A stretch of DNA of 64,000 nt from JAYPUG01 sp038117265 (GTDB lineage: Bacteria > Pseudomonadota > Alphaproteobacteria > UBA6615), in NCBI GenBank assembly GCA_038117265.1, contig JAYOFO010000003.1, positions 55,869-119,868 of the forward strand, read 5' to 3'. The translations under genes were made by a program, and so were the position numbers. The notes under the pieces were generated by a model. It was not told the DNA's origin. It saw nothing but the letters and a program-made list of their open reading frames with translations, and ran no database searches. Positions 9,316 through 17,396 of this stretch are shown piece by piece. Position 1 is the stretch's first letter. Each line of letters starts with the position of its first letter.

Positions 9316-9947
9316 CCGGCAAGCCGTCGCCCGGCAATCCGGCCGCGCTGCGCAATGCGGGGCCGACCCTCGATGCGCTGCGCCCGCTGCTGCCCGCCGG
9401 GGCGCGCGTGTTCGAAGCGGCCAGCGGCGGCGGGCATCACGCGGTCTGTTTCTGCGAGGCCCTCGACATCGCGCAGTGGCACACCAGCGATGCCGACCCC
9501 GCGCTGGTCGAACACATGACCGTGCGCTTCGCGGCCGGGGCGCCCGATGGGGTCGTGCCGCCGGTCCGGGCCGATATGTGCGATCCGGGCTGGGCGGATG
9601 CCGTGTTCGCGGTCACGGGGCCCGTCGATGCGGTCTTCAACGTCAACATGATCCATGTGGCGCCCTGGGCGGCCTGTCTCGGCCTGCTGGCCGGCGCGGC
9701 GCGCCTGCTGCGCGATGGCGGGTTCGTGTTCATGTACGGGCCCTACAATGTCGATGGCGCATACACCTCGCCGGGAAACGCCGCGTTCGATGCGGAACTG
9801 AAGGCGAAGAACCCGGAATGGGGCCTGCGCGACATCGAGGATGTACGCTATGCGGCCTGGACCAACGGGCTGGCCTTCGAACGGCGGATCGACATGCCGT
9901 CCAACAACCTGTCGCTGGTCCTGCGCAAGGCCGGCGTAACCCATTGA
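9312..9947 (+). CDS. DUF938-type SAM-dependent methyltransferase
   Basis: A 211-residue class I methyltransferase of the DUF938 family. FEAASGGGHHA is the SAM-binding glycine loop, FNVNMIHVAPW is motif IV and FMYGPYNVDG is highly characteristic. The C-terminus (DMPSNNLSLVLRK) also matches the family. The methyl acceptor is unknown. It is coupled by ATGA to the ChaC-like gene and followed after 19 bases by a VOC protein. The three may form a small detoxification operon, which is inference from context only. Confidence 0.85.
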   Translation: MTGKPSPGNPAALRNAGPTLDALRPLLPAGARVFEAASGGGHHAVCFCEALDIAQWHTSDADPALVEHMTVRFAAGAPDGVVPPVRADMCDPGWADAVFAVTGPVDAVFNVNMIHVAPWAACLGLLAGAARLLRDGGFVFMYGPYNVDGAYTSPGNAAFDAELKAKNPEWGLRDIEDVRYAAWTNGLAFERRIDMPSNNLSLVLRKAGVTH

Positions 9948-9966
9948 ACGTCGAACGGAGGAACCG

Positions 9967-10320
9967 ATGACCGTCGAGAAGCTGCAGAACGCCTACTATG
10001 TGACCCGCGACATGGGCCGCGCGGTCGCCTTCTACCGCGACACGCTGGGCCTCGACCTGGCGTTCCAGGACGGCGATCGCTGGACCCAGCTCAAGGCGGG
10101 CGGCGTCAACTTTGCGCTCAGCTCGCTTGACGAGGCGCCCGACGGGGCCGTCGGCGCGACGGTTGTCTTCGAGGTGCCCGACATCGACGCCGCGGCGCAG
10201 GCCATCGGCGCGGGCGGCGGCGAGGTGCTCGGCACGCGCGACATGGGAAGCCACGGCAAGACGCTCACCTTCCGAGACCCCGACGGCAACCTGGTGCAAC
10301 TGTACCAGCGCGCGGGTTAG
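9967..10320 (+). CDS. VOC (glyoxalase/bleomycin-resistance fold) protein
   Basis: A 117-residue single vicinal-oxygen-chelate domain. It opens with the typical AYYVTRDMGRAVAFYRDTLG and ends with the metal-ligand segment FRDPDGNLVQLYQ. Such proteins are metal-dependent lyases, isomerases, dioxygenases or resistance proteins, and the reaction here cannot be assigned. GGAGG lies just before the ATG. It lies in a same-strand run with the methyltransferase upstream and a quinone oxidoreductase 34 bases downstream. Confidence 0.85.
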   Translation: MTVEKLQNAYYVTRDMGRAVAFYRDTLGLDLAFQDGDRWTQLKAGGVNFALSSLDEAPDGAVGATVVFEVPDIDAAAQAIGAGGGEVLGTRDMGSHGKTLTFRDPDGNLVQLYQRAG

Positions 10321-10354
10321 GGTTCGGGCAACGACGCATTCCTGGGAGGAAACG

Positions 10355-11341
10355 ATGAAGACCAAAGCCATTCGACTGCACAAACATGGTGGACCCGCCA
10401 ACCTGAAGTGGGAGACCGTCGATCTGCCCGAGCCGGGCAAGGGCGAGGTGCTGCTCCGCCACACCGCGATCGGCCTCAACCTGGCCGACACGTATCGGCG
10501 CACGGGGCTCTACCCCATGCCGGTGCCCAACGGCATGGGCAACGAGGCGGTCGGCGTGATCGAGGCGGTCGGGCCGGGCGTGCGCGGCTACAAGGTCGGC
10601 GATCGGGTCGGCTATATCGGCGGCCAGGCGTTCGACGCCTATTCCCAGCGCCGCGTGGCCAAGACCGGCAGCCTGATCCCGATCCCCAAGGGTATCGACG
10701 ACAAGACGGCGGCGGCGGCCCTGCTGAAGGGCATCACCGCGCAATACCTGCTCCGCGATTCCTACAAGGTGAAGAAGGGCGACACGATCCTGGTGCACGC
10801 CGCGGCCGGCGGCGTCGGCCTGATCATGTGCCAGTGGGCGAACGCCATCGGTGCGACCGTCATCGGTACCGTCAGCACGCCCGAGAAGGCGCGGCTGGCC
10901 AAGCGCAACGGCTGCCACCACCCGCTGGTGGTTGCGCGCACCAAGCCGAAGTTCGCGGCGAAGGTCCGCGAGATCACCGGCGGCAAGGGCGTGAACTGCG
11001 TCTACGATTCCGTCGGCAAGGAGACGTGGGACGAGAGCCTCAAGAGCGTCGGCCATCGCGGCACCGTCATCAGTTTCGGCAGCGCCTCGGGCAAGCCGCC
11101 CAAGGTCGACATCTCCGACACGGGCGCGCTGGGCTCGCCCTACTTCGCGCGCTGCGCGCTGGTGAACTACACCACGTCGCGCCAGGAGCTGATGGCCCGC
11201 GCGCGCGACCTGTTCAAGGCGATCGAGAAGGGCGACGTGAAGATACGGGTCAACCAGCGCTACAAGCTGAAGGACGCGGCGAAGGCGCAGCGCGACCTCG
11301 AGGCGCGAAAGACGACGGGACAGACGGTCCTGGTGCCCTGA
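10355..11341 (+). CDS. NADPH:quinone oxidoreductase (zinc-free MDR family)
   Basis: A 328-residue quinone oxidoreductase of the medium-chain dehydrogenase family. The N-terminal substrate domain has GLNLADTYRRTGLYP and NGMGNEAVG, and the NADPH-binding loop is HAAAGGVGLIMCQWA. The zinc-ligand cysteines are absent, as expected for this group. It reduces quinones or reactive carbonyls using NADPH. GGGAGGAAAC precedes the ATG. A haloalkane dehalogenase begins 23 bases after the stop, probably in the same transcript. Confidence 0.9.
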   Translation: MKTKAIRLHKHGGPANLKWETVDLPEPGKGEVLLRHTAIGLNLADTYRRTGLYPMPVPNGMGNEAVGVIEAVGPGVRGYKVGDRVGYIGGQAFDAYSQRRVAKTGSLIPIPKGIDDKTAAAALLKGITAQYLLRDSYKVKKGDTILVHAAAGGVGLIMCQWANAIGATVIGTVSTPEKARLAKRNGCHHPLVVARTKPKFAAKVREITGGKGVNCVYDSVGKETWDESLKSVGHRGTVISFGSASGKPPKVDISDTGALGSPYFARCALVNYTTSRQELMARARDLFKAIEKGDVKIRVNQRYKLKDAAKAQRDLEARKTTGQTVLVP

Positions 11342-11364
11342 ACCGCGCGCCGGAGGCGGGAACC

Positions 11365-12231
11365 GTGACCTGGACGGACAAGAAGTTCGCCGACGTCAAC
11401 GGCCGGCGGATGGCCTATGTCGAGCGCGGGGCGGGCGACCCGATCGTCTTCCTGCACGGCAACCCGACCTCCAGCTTCCTCTGGCGGAACATCCTTCCCC
11501 ATGCCGAGCCGTTCGGTCGCGTGATCGCACCCGACCTGATCGGCATGGGGGATTCCGACAAGCTGCCCGACAGCGGGCCCGACCGGTACCGCTTCGTCGA
11601 GCATCGCAAATATCTCGATGCGCTGCTGGCGCAGCTGGGCGTGCGCGAGAACGCCGTGTTCGTCGTCCACGACTGGGGCAGTGCGCTGGGCTTCGACTGG
11701 GCCAACCGGCACCGCGACGCGGTGCGGGGCATTGCCTATATGGAGGCGCTCGTCCGGCCGCTCGTCTGGGCCGAATGGCCCGAGGCCGCGCGGCCGGTCT
11801 TCCAGGCGCTGCGCACGCCGAAGGGCGAGGAGATGGTCCTGGAGAAGAACGTCTTCGTGGAACGGATCCTCCCCGCCTCCATCCTGCGCGACCTGACGGA
11901 CGCGGAGATAGCCGAATACCGACGGCCGTTCCTCGATCCCGGCGAGGACCGCCGACCGACCCTGACCTGGCCGCGCAACATTCCGCTGGACGGCGTGCCC
12001 GAAGACGTGACGGCGGTGATCGCCGGCTATGCCGACTGGTTGCCGCGTTCGGAAGTGCCCAAGCTGTTCATGAACGCCGAGCCGGGCTCGATCCTGGTCG
12101 GCGCGCAGCGCGACTTCTGCCGCAGCTGGGCGAACCAGACCGAGGTGACGGTGGCGGGATCGCACTTCATCCAGGAGGATTCGCCCGACGCGATCGGCCG
12201 GGCGCTCGCTGACTGGCTCGGCAAGATCTGA
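11365..12231 (+). CDS. Haloalkane dehalogenase, DhaA/LinB subfamily (HLD-II)
   Basis: A 288-residue alpha/beta-hydrolase with the full set of HLD-II residues. The nucleophile is Asp103 in VHDWG, Trp104 and Asn33 (HGNPTSS) are the halide-stabilising pair, Glu127 in YMEALVRPL is the catalytic acid, and the base is His267 in GSHFIQEDSPD. The cap segment WAEWPEAARPVFQALRT closely follows DhaA. It should hydrolyse a carbon-halogen bond to an alcohol and halide. The start is GTG at 11365. It sits between a quinone oxidoreductase and a TauE-type exporter. The substrate is unknown. Confidence 0.93.
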   Translation: MTWTDKKFADVNGRRMAYVERGAGDPIVFLHGNPTSSFLWRNILPHAEPFGRVIAPDLIGMGDSDKLPDSGPDRYRFVEHRKYLDALLAQLGVRENAVFVVHDWGSALGFDWANRHRDAVRGIAYMEALVRPLVWAEWPEAARPVFQALRTPKGEEMVLEKNVFVERILPASILRDLTDAEIAEYRRPFLDPGEDRRPTLTWPRNIPLDGVPEDVTAVIAGYADWLPRSEVPKLFMNAEPGSILVGAQRDFCRSWANQTEVTVAGSHFIQEDSPDAIGRALADWLGKI

Positions 12232-12244
12232 ACCGGTCCTCGCG

Positions 12245-12991
12245 ATGGAGTTCGATCTCGCGGGCCTGGCGCTGGTCGCCGCTGTCTTCGCCGTCGCCGG
12301 TGTCGTGAAGGGGGTCATCGGGTTCGGGCTGCCGACCATCTCGATGGGGATCCTCGGTGCCCTGATCGCGCCCGACGTGGCCGCGGCGATCCTGATCGTG
12401 CCCACCTTCCTGACCAACATCTGGCAGGCCTTCGTGGGGCCGCACACGCTGGCCGTCCTGCGCCGGGTCTGGCCGCTGCTTGCGGGCGTGTTCCTCGGCA
12501 CGCTGGCGACGGCCGGATTCCTCGCCGGTGCCAATTCGCAGCTCGCGGCGATCCCGATCGGGGTCATCCTCGTCGCCTATGCGACGCTCGGGCTGTCGGG
12601 AGTGCGGTTTCGGGTCCGGCAAGCGTCGGAAGCCTTCGCCGGGCCGGTGGTGGGGCTCGCGACGGGCCTGATCAACGGCGCGACGGCGATCTTCGTCCTG
12701 CCCGGCGCGCCCTATCTGCAGGCCTCGGAGTTCGAAAAGGACGCGCTGATCCAGGCGCTCGGCTTCGTGGGGCTGGTCGCGCCCGGCGCGCTGGCGCTGG
12801 GGTTCGGGCTGAATCGCCCGGTCGACTTCGGGTTGTGGCCGGCGGTGATCGTTGCCCTGGTCGCTGCCAGCGCGGGCATGGCGGCGGGGCAGGTGGTCCG
12901 CGGACGCCTTTCGGTCGGCGTCTTCCAGCGCTGGGTGTTCGTCGGCCTGGCGGGGCTGGGCGCGGCGATGATCTTGCGGACCCTTGCCTAG
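12245..12991 (+). CDS. TauE/SafE family membrane exporter
   Basis: A 248-residue membrane protein with about eight helices and two similar halves, each opening with a small-residue-rich helix (GVVKGVIGFGLPTIS and GLATGLINGATAIF), the layout of TauE/SafE (DUF81) proteins. Family members export sulfite, sulfoacetate or other small organic anions. It begins 13 bases after the dehalogenase stop. A role in expelling a product or halide is speculation, as TauE-type proteins are not known to carry halides. Confidence 0.85.
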   Translation: MEFDLAGLALVAAVFAVAGVVKGVIGFGLPTISMGILGALIAPDVAAAILIVPTFLTNIWQAFVGPHTLAVLRRVWPLLAGVFLGTLATAGFLAGANSQLAAIPIGVILVAYATLGLSGVRFRVRQASEAFAGPVVGLATGLINGATAIFVLPGAPYLQASEFEKDALIQALGFVGLVAPGALALGFGLNRPVDFGLWPAVIVALVAASAGMAAGQVVRGRLSVGVFQRWVFVGLAGLGAAMILRTLA

Positions 12992-12998
12992 GCGCCGC

Positions 12999-13787
12999 CT
13001 ACCACTCGTTGCGCAGCAGGCGCAGGCTCAGGAACACGTCCTCCTCGCTCGGCTGGCCGCCAAGGTCGGGAAACTTCGCCTTCACCCCCTCGATCACGCT
13101 CGCGCTGTCGAGGCGCAGGAACGTGTTGATCTTGCGCTCGGTGCCCAAGGTGGTGATCAGCGCGTTGTCGGGGTCCTGGCCTTCGACCTCGGCCAGCAGC
13201 GCCTTGGCATCGGCATTGTCGGGTTCGCGGTCCAGCGTGAAGTTCAGATTGTTCACGATGTAGTCGTGGCCGGGATAGACGAGCGTGGCGTCGGGCAGTT
13301 TCGCGATCTTGTCGCGGAAGGTGGCGTAGAGCTCGTTCGGATCGCCCGAGCGGCAGTGCCCGACCCCGGCGTTGAACACCGTGTCGCCGCACAGCAGGTG
13401 CGGCTGGTCGGTGTGGCCGAGCAGCGAGATATGGATCGGCGTGTGGCCCGGCGTCTCGATCACTTCCAGGTCCACCGTCTTGCCCAGCTTGACATGGTCG
13501 CCCTCGCGCAGGCCCTCATCAATGCCCGGAATGCGATCGCCCGCATTGTGGGGCCCCATCAGCCTGGCGCCCGTCGCCGCGATCACATCGTCGTTGCCAC
13601 CGATATGGTCGCCATGTTCGTGGGTGTTGAGCACGCGCGTGATGTTCCAGCCCCGCTCTTTGGCGACGGCAAGGCAATTGGGCGGGTCGATCGGGTCGAT
13701 CGCCACCGCCTCGCCCGTCTCCGAGCAGGCGACGATGTAGAAGAAGTTGCGCCCCGAATTCCCGGTCCAGACCTGTTCGACAATCAT
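12999..13787 (-). CDS. Glyoxalase II-like metallo-beta-lactamase hydrolase
   Basis: A 262-residue hydroxyacylglutathione hydrolase-type protein. The binuclear metal motif THEHGDHIGG (His56, His58, Asp60, His61), the downstream ligands in ETPGHTP, CGDTVF and VYPGHDY, and the C-terminal helical domain (KINTFLRLDS) all match glyoxalase II. It would hydrolyse S-lactoylglutathione to lactate and glutathione. It converges with the TauE gene, with only seven bases between the two stops. The ATG at 13787 gives the normal family N-terminus. Confidence 0.9.
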   Translation of the reverse strand: MIVEQVWTGNSGRNFFYIVACSETGEAVAIDPIDPPNCLAVAKERGWNITRVLNTHEHGDHIGGNDDVIAATGARLMGPHNAGDRIPGIDEGLREGDHVKLGKTVDLEVIETPGHTPIHISLLGHTDQPHLLCGDTVFNAGVGHCRSGDPNELYATFRDKIAKLPDATLVYPGHDYIVNNLNFTLDREPDNADAKALLAEVEGQDPDNALITTLGTERKINTFLRLDSASVIEGVKAKFPDLGGQPSEEDVFLSLRLLRNEW

Positions 13788-13846
13788 CTCGCAATCTCCG
13801 TATTGGCACGTCCGGCGGCACCTTACGATGCGGCAGACGGTGGGGG

Positions 13847-14953
13847 CTAGGTCTCGTCGTCGCCCGCGCGTCGCGCGACCAGCCGGAACAGGACCGGCAT
13901 CAGCATGACCACGATGGTGATGCGGGCGATGTGGTGGGTCGCCACGAACGCGATGTCATAGCCCAGCCCCAGCGCGACGAGGGTCATCTCGGTCAGGCCG
14001 CCGGGCGAGAAGGCGAGGACCAGCGAGGAGAAGGGAAGCCCGGTGACGGCGTTCAGCGTCAGCGCGAAGGCGCAGGTGATCATCAGCAGGATGGCGGTCG
14101 CCACGCCGCCGAGACGCAGGATGCGGCCCATGTCGCGATAGGTCAGGCCGGCGAGCCGGGCGCCGACGGCGGTACCGAGGAAGACCTGCGCGGCCGCGAC
14201 GAGTTCGGGGGGCGGGGCGGCGCTGGTGATGCCCAGCAGGTGGACGGACGCGCTCATCGCCATCGGGCCGGTCAGGTGCGGCGCCGGCATCCGGATCAGG
14301 CGCGCGCCGTAGTACCCCACGACCGCACAGGCCGCGAAGATTGCGATGTCGGCGGGGGTGAGCGCGGCGCTGCTCCCCGCGAAGCTCCGCAGTCCCGGCT
14401 CGAACCCCTCGAAGATCCGGAACATGAACGGCAGGGTCATCACCACCAGGAAGATGCGCGTGGTGTGCGCGACCGAGACCTGCCGGTCGTCGCCGCCCGT
14501 CGCGAGGGTCAGCGCGATCATCTCGTTCAATCCGCCCGGCACGCCGGCGAAGAACGCGGTCTTGTAATCGAAGCCGGCGGCGAGGCGGTAATAGGTATAG
14601 ATCGCGGCGGTGCAGACGATCACGTAGACGACGAGGGCGGCCAGCGAGATCGACCAGAGCGCCGCGCGTTCGAGTATCTCGGGAGAGAATGCGCTGCCCA
14701 GCAGCAGACCGAGGATGACGATCATTCCCGTGCGCAGGCGCGAATCCATGCTGGTCTCGATGCGCCCCAGCGTCGTCGCGCCGATCGCCGCCATCGAGCC
14801 GAGCATCCAGGGCAGGGGCAGGTTGAGCGCATCGAAGAGCGCCCCGCCCGCAACGCCGATCGCGATCGTACGAAGGAAGATCGGCAGATCGCGCCGCGTC
14901 AGCTTGCGGACCGATGGCCGCGGGAGCGTGTCGTCGGCGGCCTCAGACGCCAT
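13847..14953 (-). CDS. AbrB-family membrane protein
   Basis: A 368-residue membrane protein made of two homologous halves, each with about five helices and ending in the same signature (GVPGGLNEMIALTLA and SPGGLTEMTLVALGLG). This is the AbrB / putative ammonia-monooxygenase-like transporter family, whose substrates are mostly undefined. Its first 11 bases overlap the end of the aspartoacylase-like gene upstream, so the two are probably cotranscribed together with nadK. Confidence 0.82.
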   Translation of the reverse strand: MASEAADDTLPRPSVRKLTRRDLPIFLRTIAIGVAGGALFDALNLPLPWMLGSMAAIGATTLGRIETSMDSRLRTGMIVILGLLLGSAFSPEILERAALWSISLAALVVYVIVCTAAIYTYYRLAAGFDYKTAFFAGVPGGLNEMIALTLATGGDDRQVSVAHTTRIFLVVMTLPFMFRIFEGFEPGLRSFAGSSAALTPADIAIFAACAVVGYYGARLIRMPAPHLTGPMAMSASVHLLGITSAAPPPELVAAAQVFLGTAVGARLAGLTYRDMGRILRLGGVATAILLMITCAFALTLNAVTGLPFSSLVLAFSPGGLTEMTLVALGLGYDIAFVATHHIARITIVVMLMPVLFRLVARRAGDDET

Positions 14954-15941
14954 TGCCGGTCTCGAACGGCATGCGGCGGCCCAGGCGGACGGCCGTCTGT
15001 CGGCGCACCAGCCGGCGCGCGGGCATGATCAGCACGCAATTGTCGTGGGGCGTGCGGATTCGTCGCGGGCCGTCGGTCGCGATCTGCGTGCCGGCCGCGG
15101 GAATGGACTCGAGGTTCTTGAACGGGCGCACGAACGAGGCGACCTCGGTTTCGGGCGTGAAGCTGTGGGTCACCTCGACCCAGGAATCAGGTACCACGGC
15201 GGACGTCAGGTGCGGTGCGGCGTCCTGCTCGCCGATCATCCCGAGGCTCAGCAGGAAGCGATAGACGGTGTCGATCGCGATCTGTTCCGTGCCGGCCCGC
15301 CAGTGCGGCCCGCATTCGGCGAGCAGTGCGGCGCGGGGCGAGGCGGGGTCGCCGAACGCGCCGAAGTCGCGCAATCGCGTGCCGTTGCCATGGCCGGAAT
15401 CGCCCACGATCGTGGCCCCGCTTGCCAGCCGGCGCGCGAAGTCGCGGCCCTTCGCGTGAGGCCCTGCCAGGATTAGCGGTGTCTCGCCGTCCTGCATCGA
15501 GTGCAGGTCGAGGAGGAAATCCGTGGCGTCGATCAGGGGCAGCAATTCGCGCGCCCGGCGGGCTTCGGAACTGTCGCGGTCACCTGCCAGCCGCGTGACG
15601 TTCCAGACCCGGTTCATGTCCTCGTCGACGAACCGCGACGCGCCCGGATTTGCGGGGTCGAAACCGCCATACGCCGCGACGTTCGCGAAGACGAGGCTCA
15701 ACCGCCCGCATGCGGGGAGGAAGCCGCTGCACAGCAGCCGGTGGAGGGCCACCGCGCCGCTGATCTCGTTGCCGTGCATCAGCGCGACGATGGTGGCGTG
15801 CGGGCCCGCGCGGCCGCTGTCGAAGCTCTGGACATACGGCGCCCATCCACCGCCGTCGCGGTAGGCGCTGATGTCGGGCGCCTCGATTTCGACCGCTGCG
15901 GGAACCGCGGCGGCCGGCGCGACGTCGGGAGCGGCGCTCAC
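14943..15941 (-). CDS. Succinylglutamate desuccinylase/aspartoacylase family protein
   Basis: A 332-residue M14-type zinc carboxypeptidase-like protein. Metal ligands are seen in ALMHGNEISG (His and Glu) and later LLDLHSM (His), with DEDMNRVW as substrate loop. Family members remove acyl groups from N-acylated amino acids. The start is a GTG that overlaps the nadK stop (GTGA). The exact acyl-amino acid cannot be stated. The first 35 residues are Ala/Pro-rich and poorly conserved-looking. Confidence 0.8.
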   Translation of the reverse strand: MSAAPDVAPAAAVPAAVEIEAPDISAYRDGGGWAPYVQSFDSGRAGPHATIVALMHGNEISGAVALHRLLCSGFLPACGRLSLVFANVAAYGGFDPANPGASRFVDEDMNRVWNVTRLAGDRDSSEARRARELLPLIDATDFLLDLHSMQDGETPLILAGPHAKGRDFARRLASGATIVGDSGHGNGTRLRDFGAFGDPASPRAALLAECGPHWRAGTEQIAIDTVYRFLLSLGMIGEQDAAPHLTSAVVPDSWVEVTHSFTPETEVASFVRPFKNLESIPAAGTQIATDGPRRIRTPHDNCVLIMPARRLVRRQTAVRLGRRMPFETGNGV

Positions 15942-16783
15942 GGCGCGAACTGCTCCTTCAGGATCCGCTCTTCCAGGTTGGTCTCGGGGTCGAACAGCAG
16001 GCGGTAGCTGCGCGCGCGTTCTTCGCGGATCGTCACCTCGACCACGTCGCGGACCTCGAAATCGTCGGCGGTCGCGCTGACGGGCCGCTTCTTGGCGTCG
16101 TGGATCCGGAACACCACCTCGGCGTTGTGCGGCAACAGCGCGCCGCGCCAGCGCCGCGGGCGGAAGGCGCTGATCGGCGTAAGCGCCAGAATCTCGGCGC
16201 TCAGCGGGATGATCGGGCCGTGCGCGGACAGGTTGTAGGCGGTGCTGCCCGCCGGCGTCGAGACCAGCGCGCCGTCGCAGATCAACTCGGGCATGCGGAC
16301 CACGCCGTCGACGAGAATCTCGAGTTTCGCGGCCTGATAGGTCTCGCGCAGCAGCGAGACCTCGTTGATCGCGAGCGATTCCTCGACGCCGCCCGTGCCG
16401 GTGCGCGCGGTCATCAGCAGCGGATAGAGGGTGACCGCCTGGGCCTTGCGCAGGCGTTCGGGCAGCCTCTCGGGCCGGTAATCGTTCATCAGGAACCCGA
16501 CCGATCCCCGGTTCAGGCCGAACACGGGGACCTTGCGGTCGATGTAGCGACGCAGGGTCTGCAGCATGAACCCGTCGCCGCCCAGCGCGACGATGACGTC
16601 GGCATCGTCGGGCGACGCGCCGGGGTACTGCGTCTGCAGCGCGCGCAGTGCCTCCTGCGCGGCCTCGAAATCCGCCGCGACGAAGGCGATCCGCTCTGCG
16701 GCGATCGGGGCTTCGGATGTTCCGTCGGGTTCGGGCACGGTGTCGCACGCACTGTCTGGGGGTGGCCATGAGGCCGGGGACAC
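15938..16783 (-). CDS. nadK: NAD kinase
   Basis: A 281-residue NAD kinase, which phosphorylates NAD to NADP. It has the diagnostic GGDG (68-71), LAINEVSLL, and STPAGSTAYNLSAHG, which shapes the NAD site. An N-terminal stretch of about 28 residues (SPASWPPPDSACDTVPEPD) precedes the first strand and may be over-called, but no later in-frame ATG fits. It is first of three overlapping genes. The next gene upstream lies on the other strand. Confidence 0.93.
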   Translation of the reverse strand: MSPASWPPPDSACDTVPEPDGTSEAPIAAERIAFVAADFEAAQEALRALQTQYPGASPDDADVIVALGGDGFMLQTLRRYIDRKVPVFGLNRGSVGFLMNDYRPERLPERLRKAQAVTLYPLLMTARTGTGGVEESLAINEVSLLRETYQAAKLEILVDGVVRMPELICDGALVSTPAGSTAYNLSAHGPIIPLSAEILALTPISAFRPRRWRGALLPHNAEVVFRIHDAKKRPVSATADDFEVRDVVEVTIREERARSYRLLFDPETNLEERILKEQFAP

Positions 16784-16893
16784 TGACTATATCGCACGCG
16801 CACGGGCCGGAACCAGCCGTAGTCATGCGGGACATTGTCATGCGGGCCGCGTCCCGCCAAAGTGGCGCCATCGCGCGTTCGAGGAAACCCGCC

Positions 16894-17384
16894 ATGACAT
16901 ATCCGCGGCTGATGCCCGTCCTCGCCGTCCTTGCCGCCCTGCTGGCGCCCAGTGCGGAATCGGCCGCGCGCGCGGAGGAGCGGCACGCCGGCTACTACTA
17001 TCCGGAGACGCAGACGTCGGAGGTCTACGACGCGCGCGTCGATGCGCTGCCGGGCAGCGACCGGCTGCGCCGGATCGGTTTCGTCACCGTCTTGACCAAC
17101 GAGATGCTGAAGAACCCCTATCCGCCGCAATTCGCGATCTTCGCCAAGGGCGCGGATGCGGAGAAGCTCATCGTCACGAGCGTGGCCGAGAACAGCTACA
17201 AGCGATCTATCGCGCGCGGGCCCTGTTCGCGATGATGACCGCCGTTGCGTGGAGCACGCCCTTCTTCCGCGAGCAGCCGGAATCGGATCGCTACACGTTC
17301 TTCGACCTAGCCGCGCTGCTCGGATTCACCCAGATCACCTTCACCGACGGCGACGCCTTCGCCCATCGGATCGATCTGCGCTAG
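16894..17384 (+). pseudogene. Secreted protein of unknown function, broken by a frameshift
   Basis: The gene starts at the ATG after GAGGAAA with a clear signal peptide (VLAVLAALLAPSAESAARA) and reads AEERHAGYYYPETQTSEVY onward. Near 17200 the frame goes out of register. The first frame ends soon after in GPCSR, while the continuing protein (AIYRARALFAMMTAVAWS ... FTDGDAFAHRIDLR) lies in a neighbouring frame up to the TAG at 17382-17384. One extra base near 17203 would restore about 163 residues. I recall similar alphaproteobacterial proteins, often mislabelled as molybdopterin-guanine dinucleotide proteins. The role is unknown. It is either a true lesion or a consensus error. Confidence 0.7.
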
Positions 17385-17396
17385 GCGGCCTCGCCC

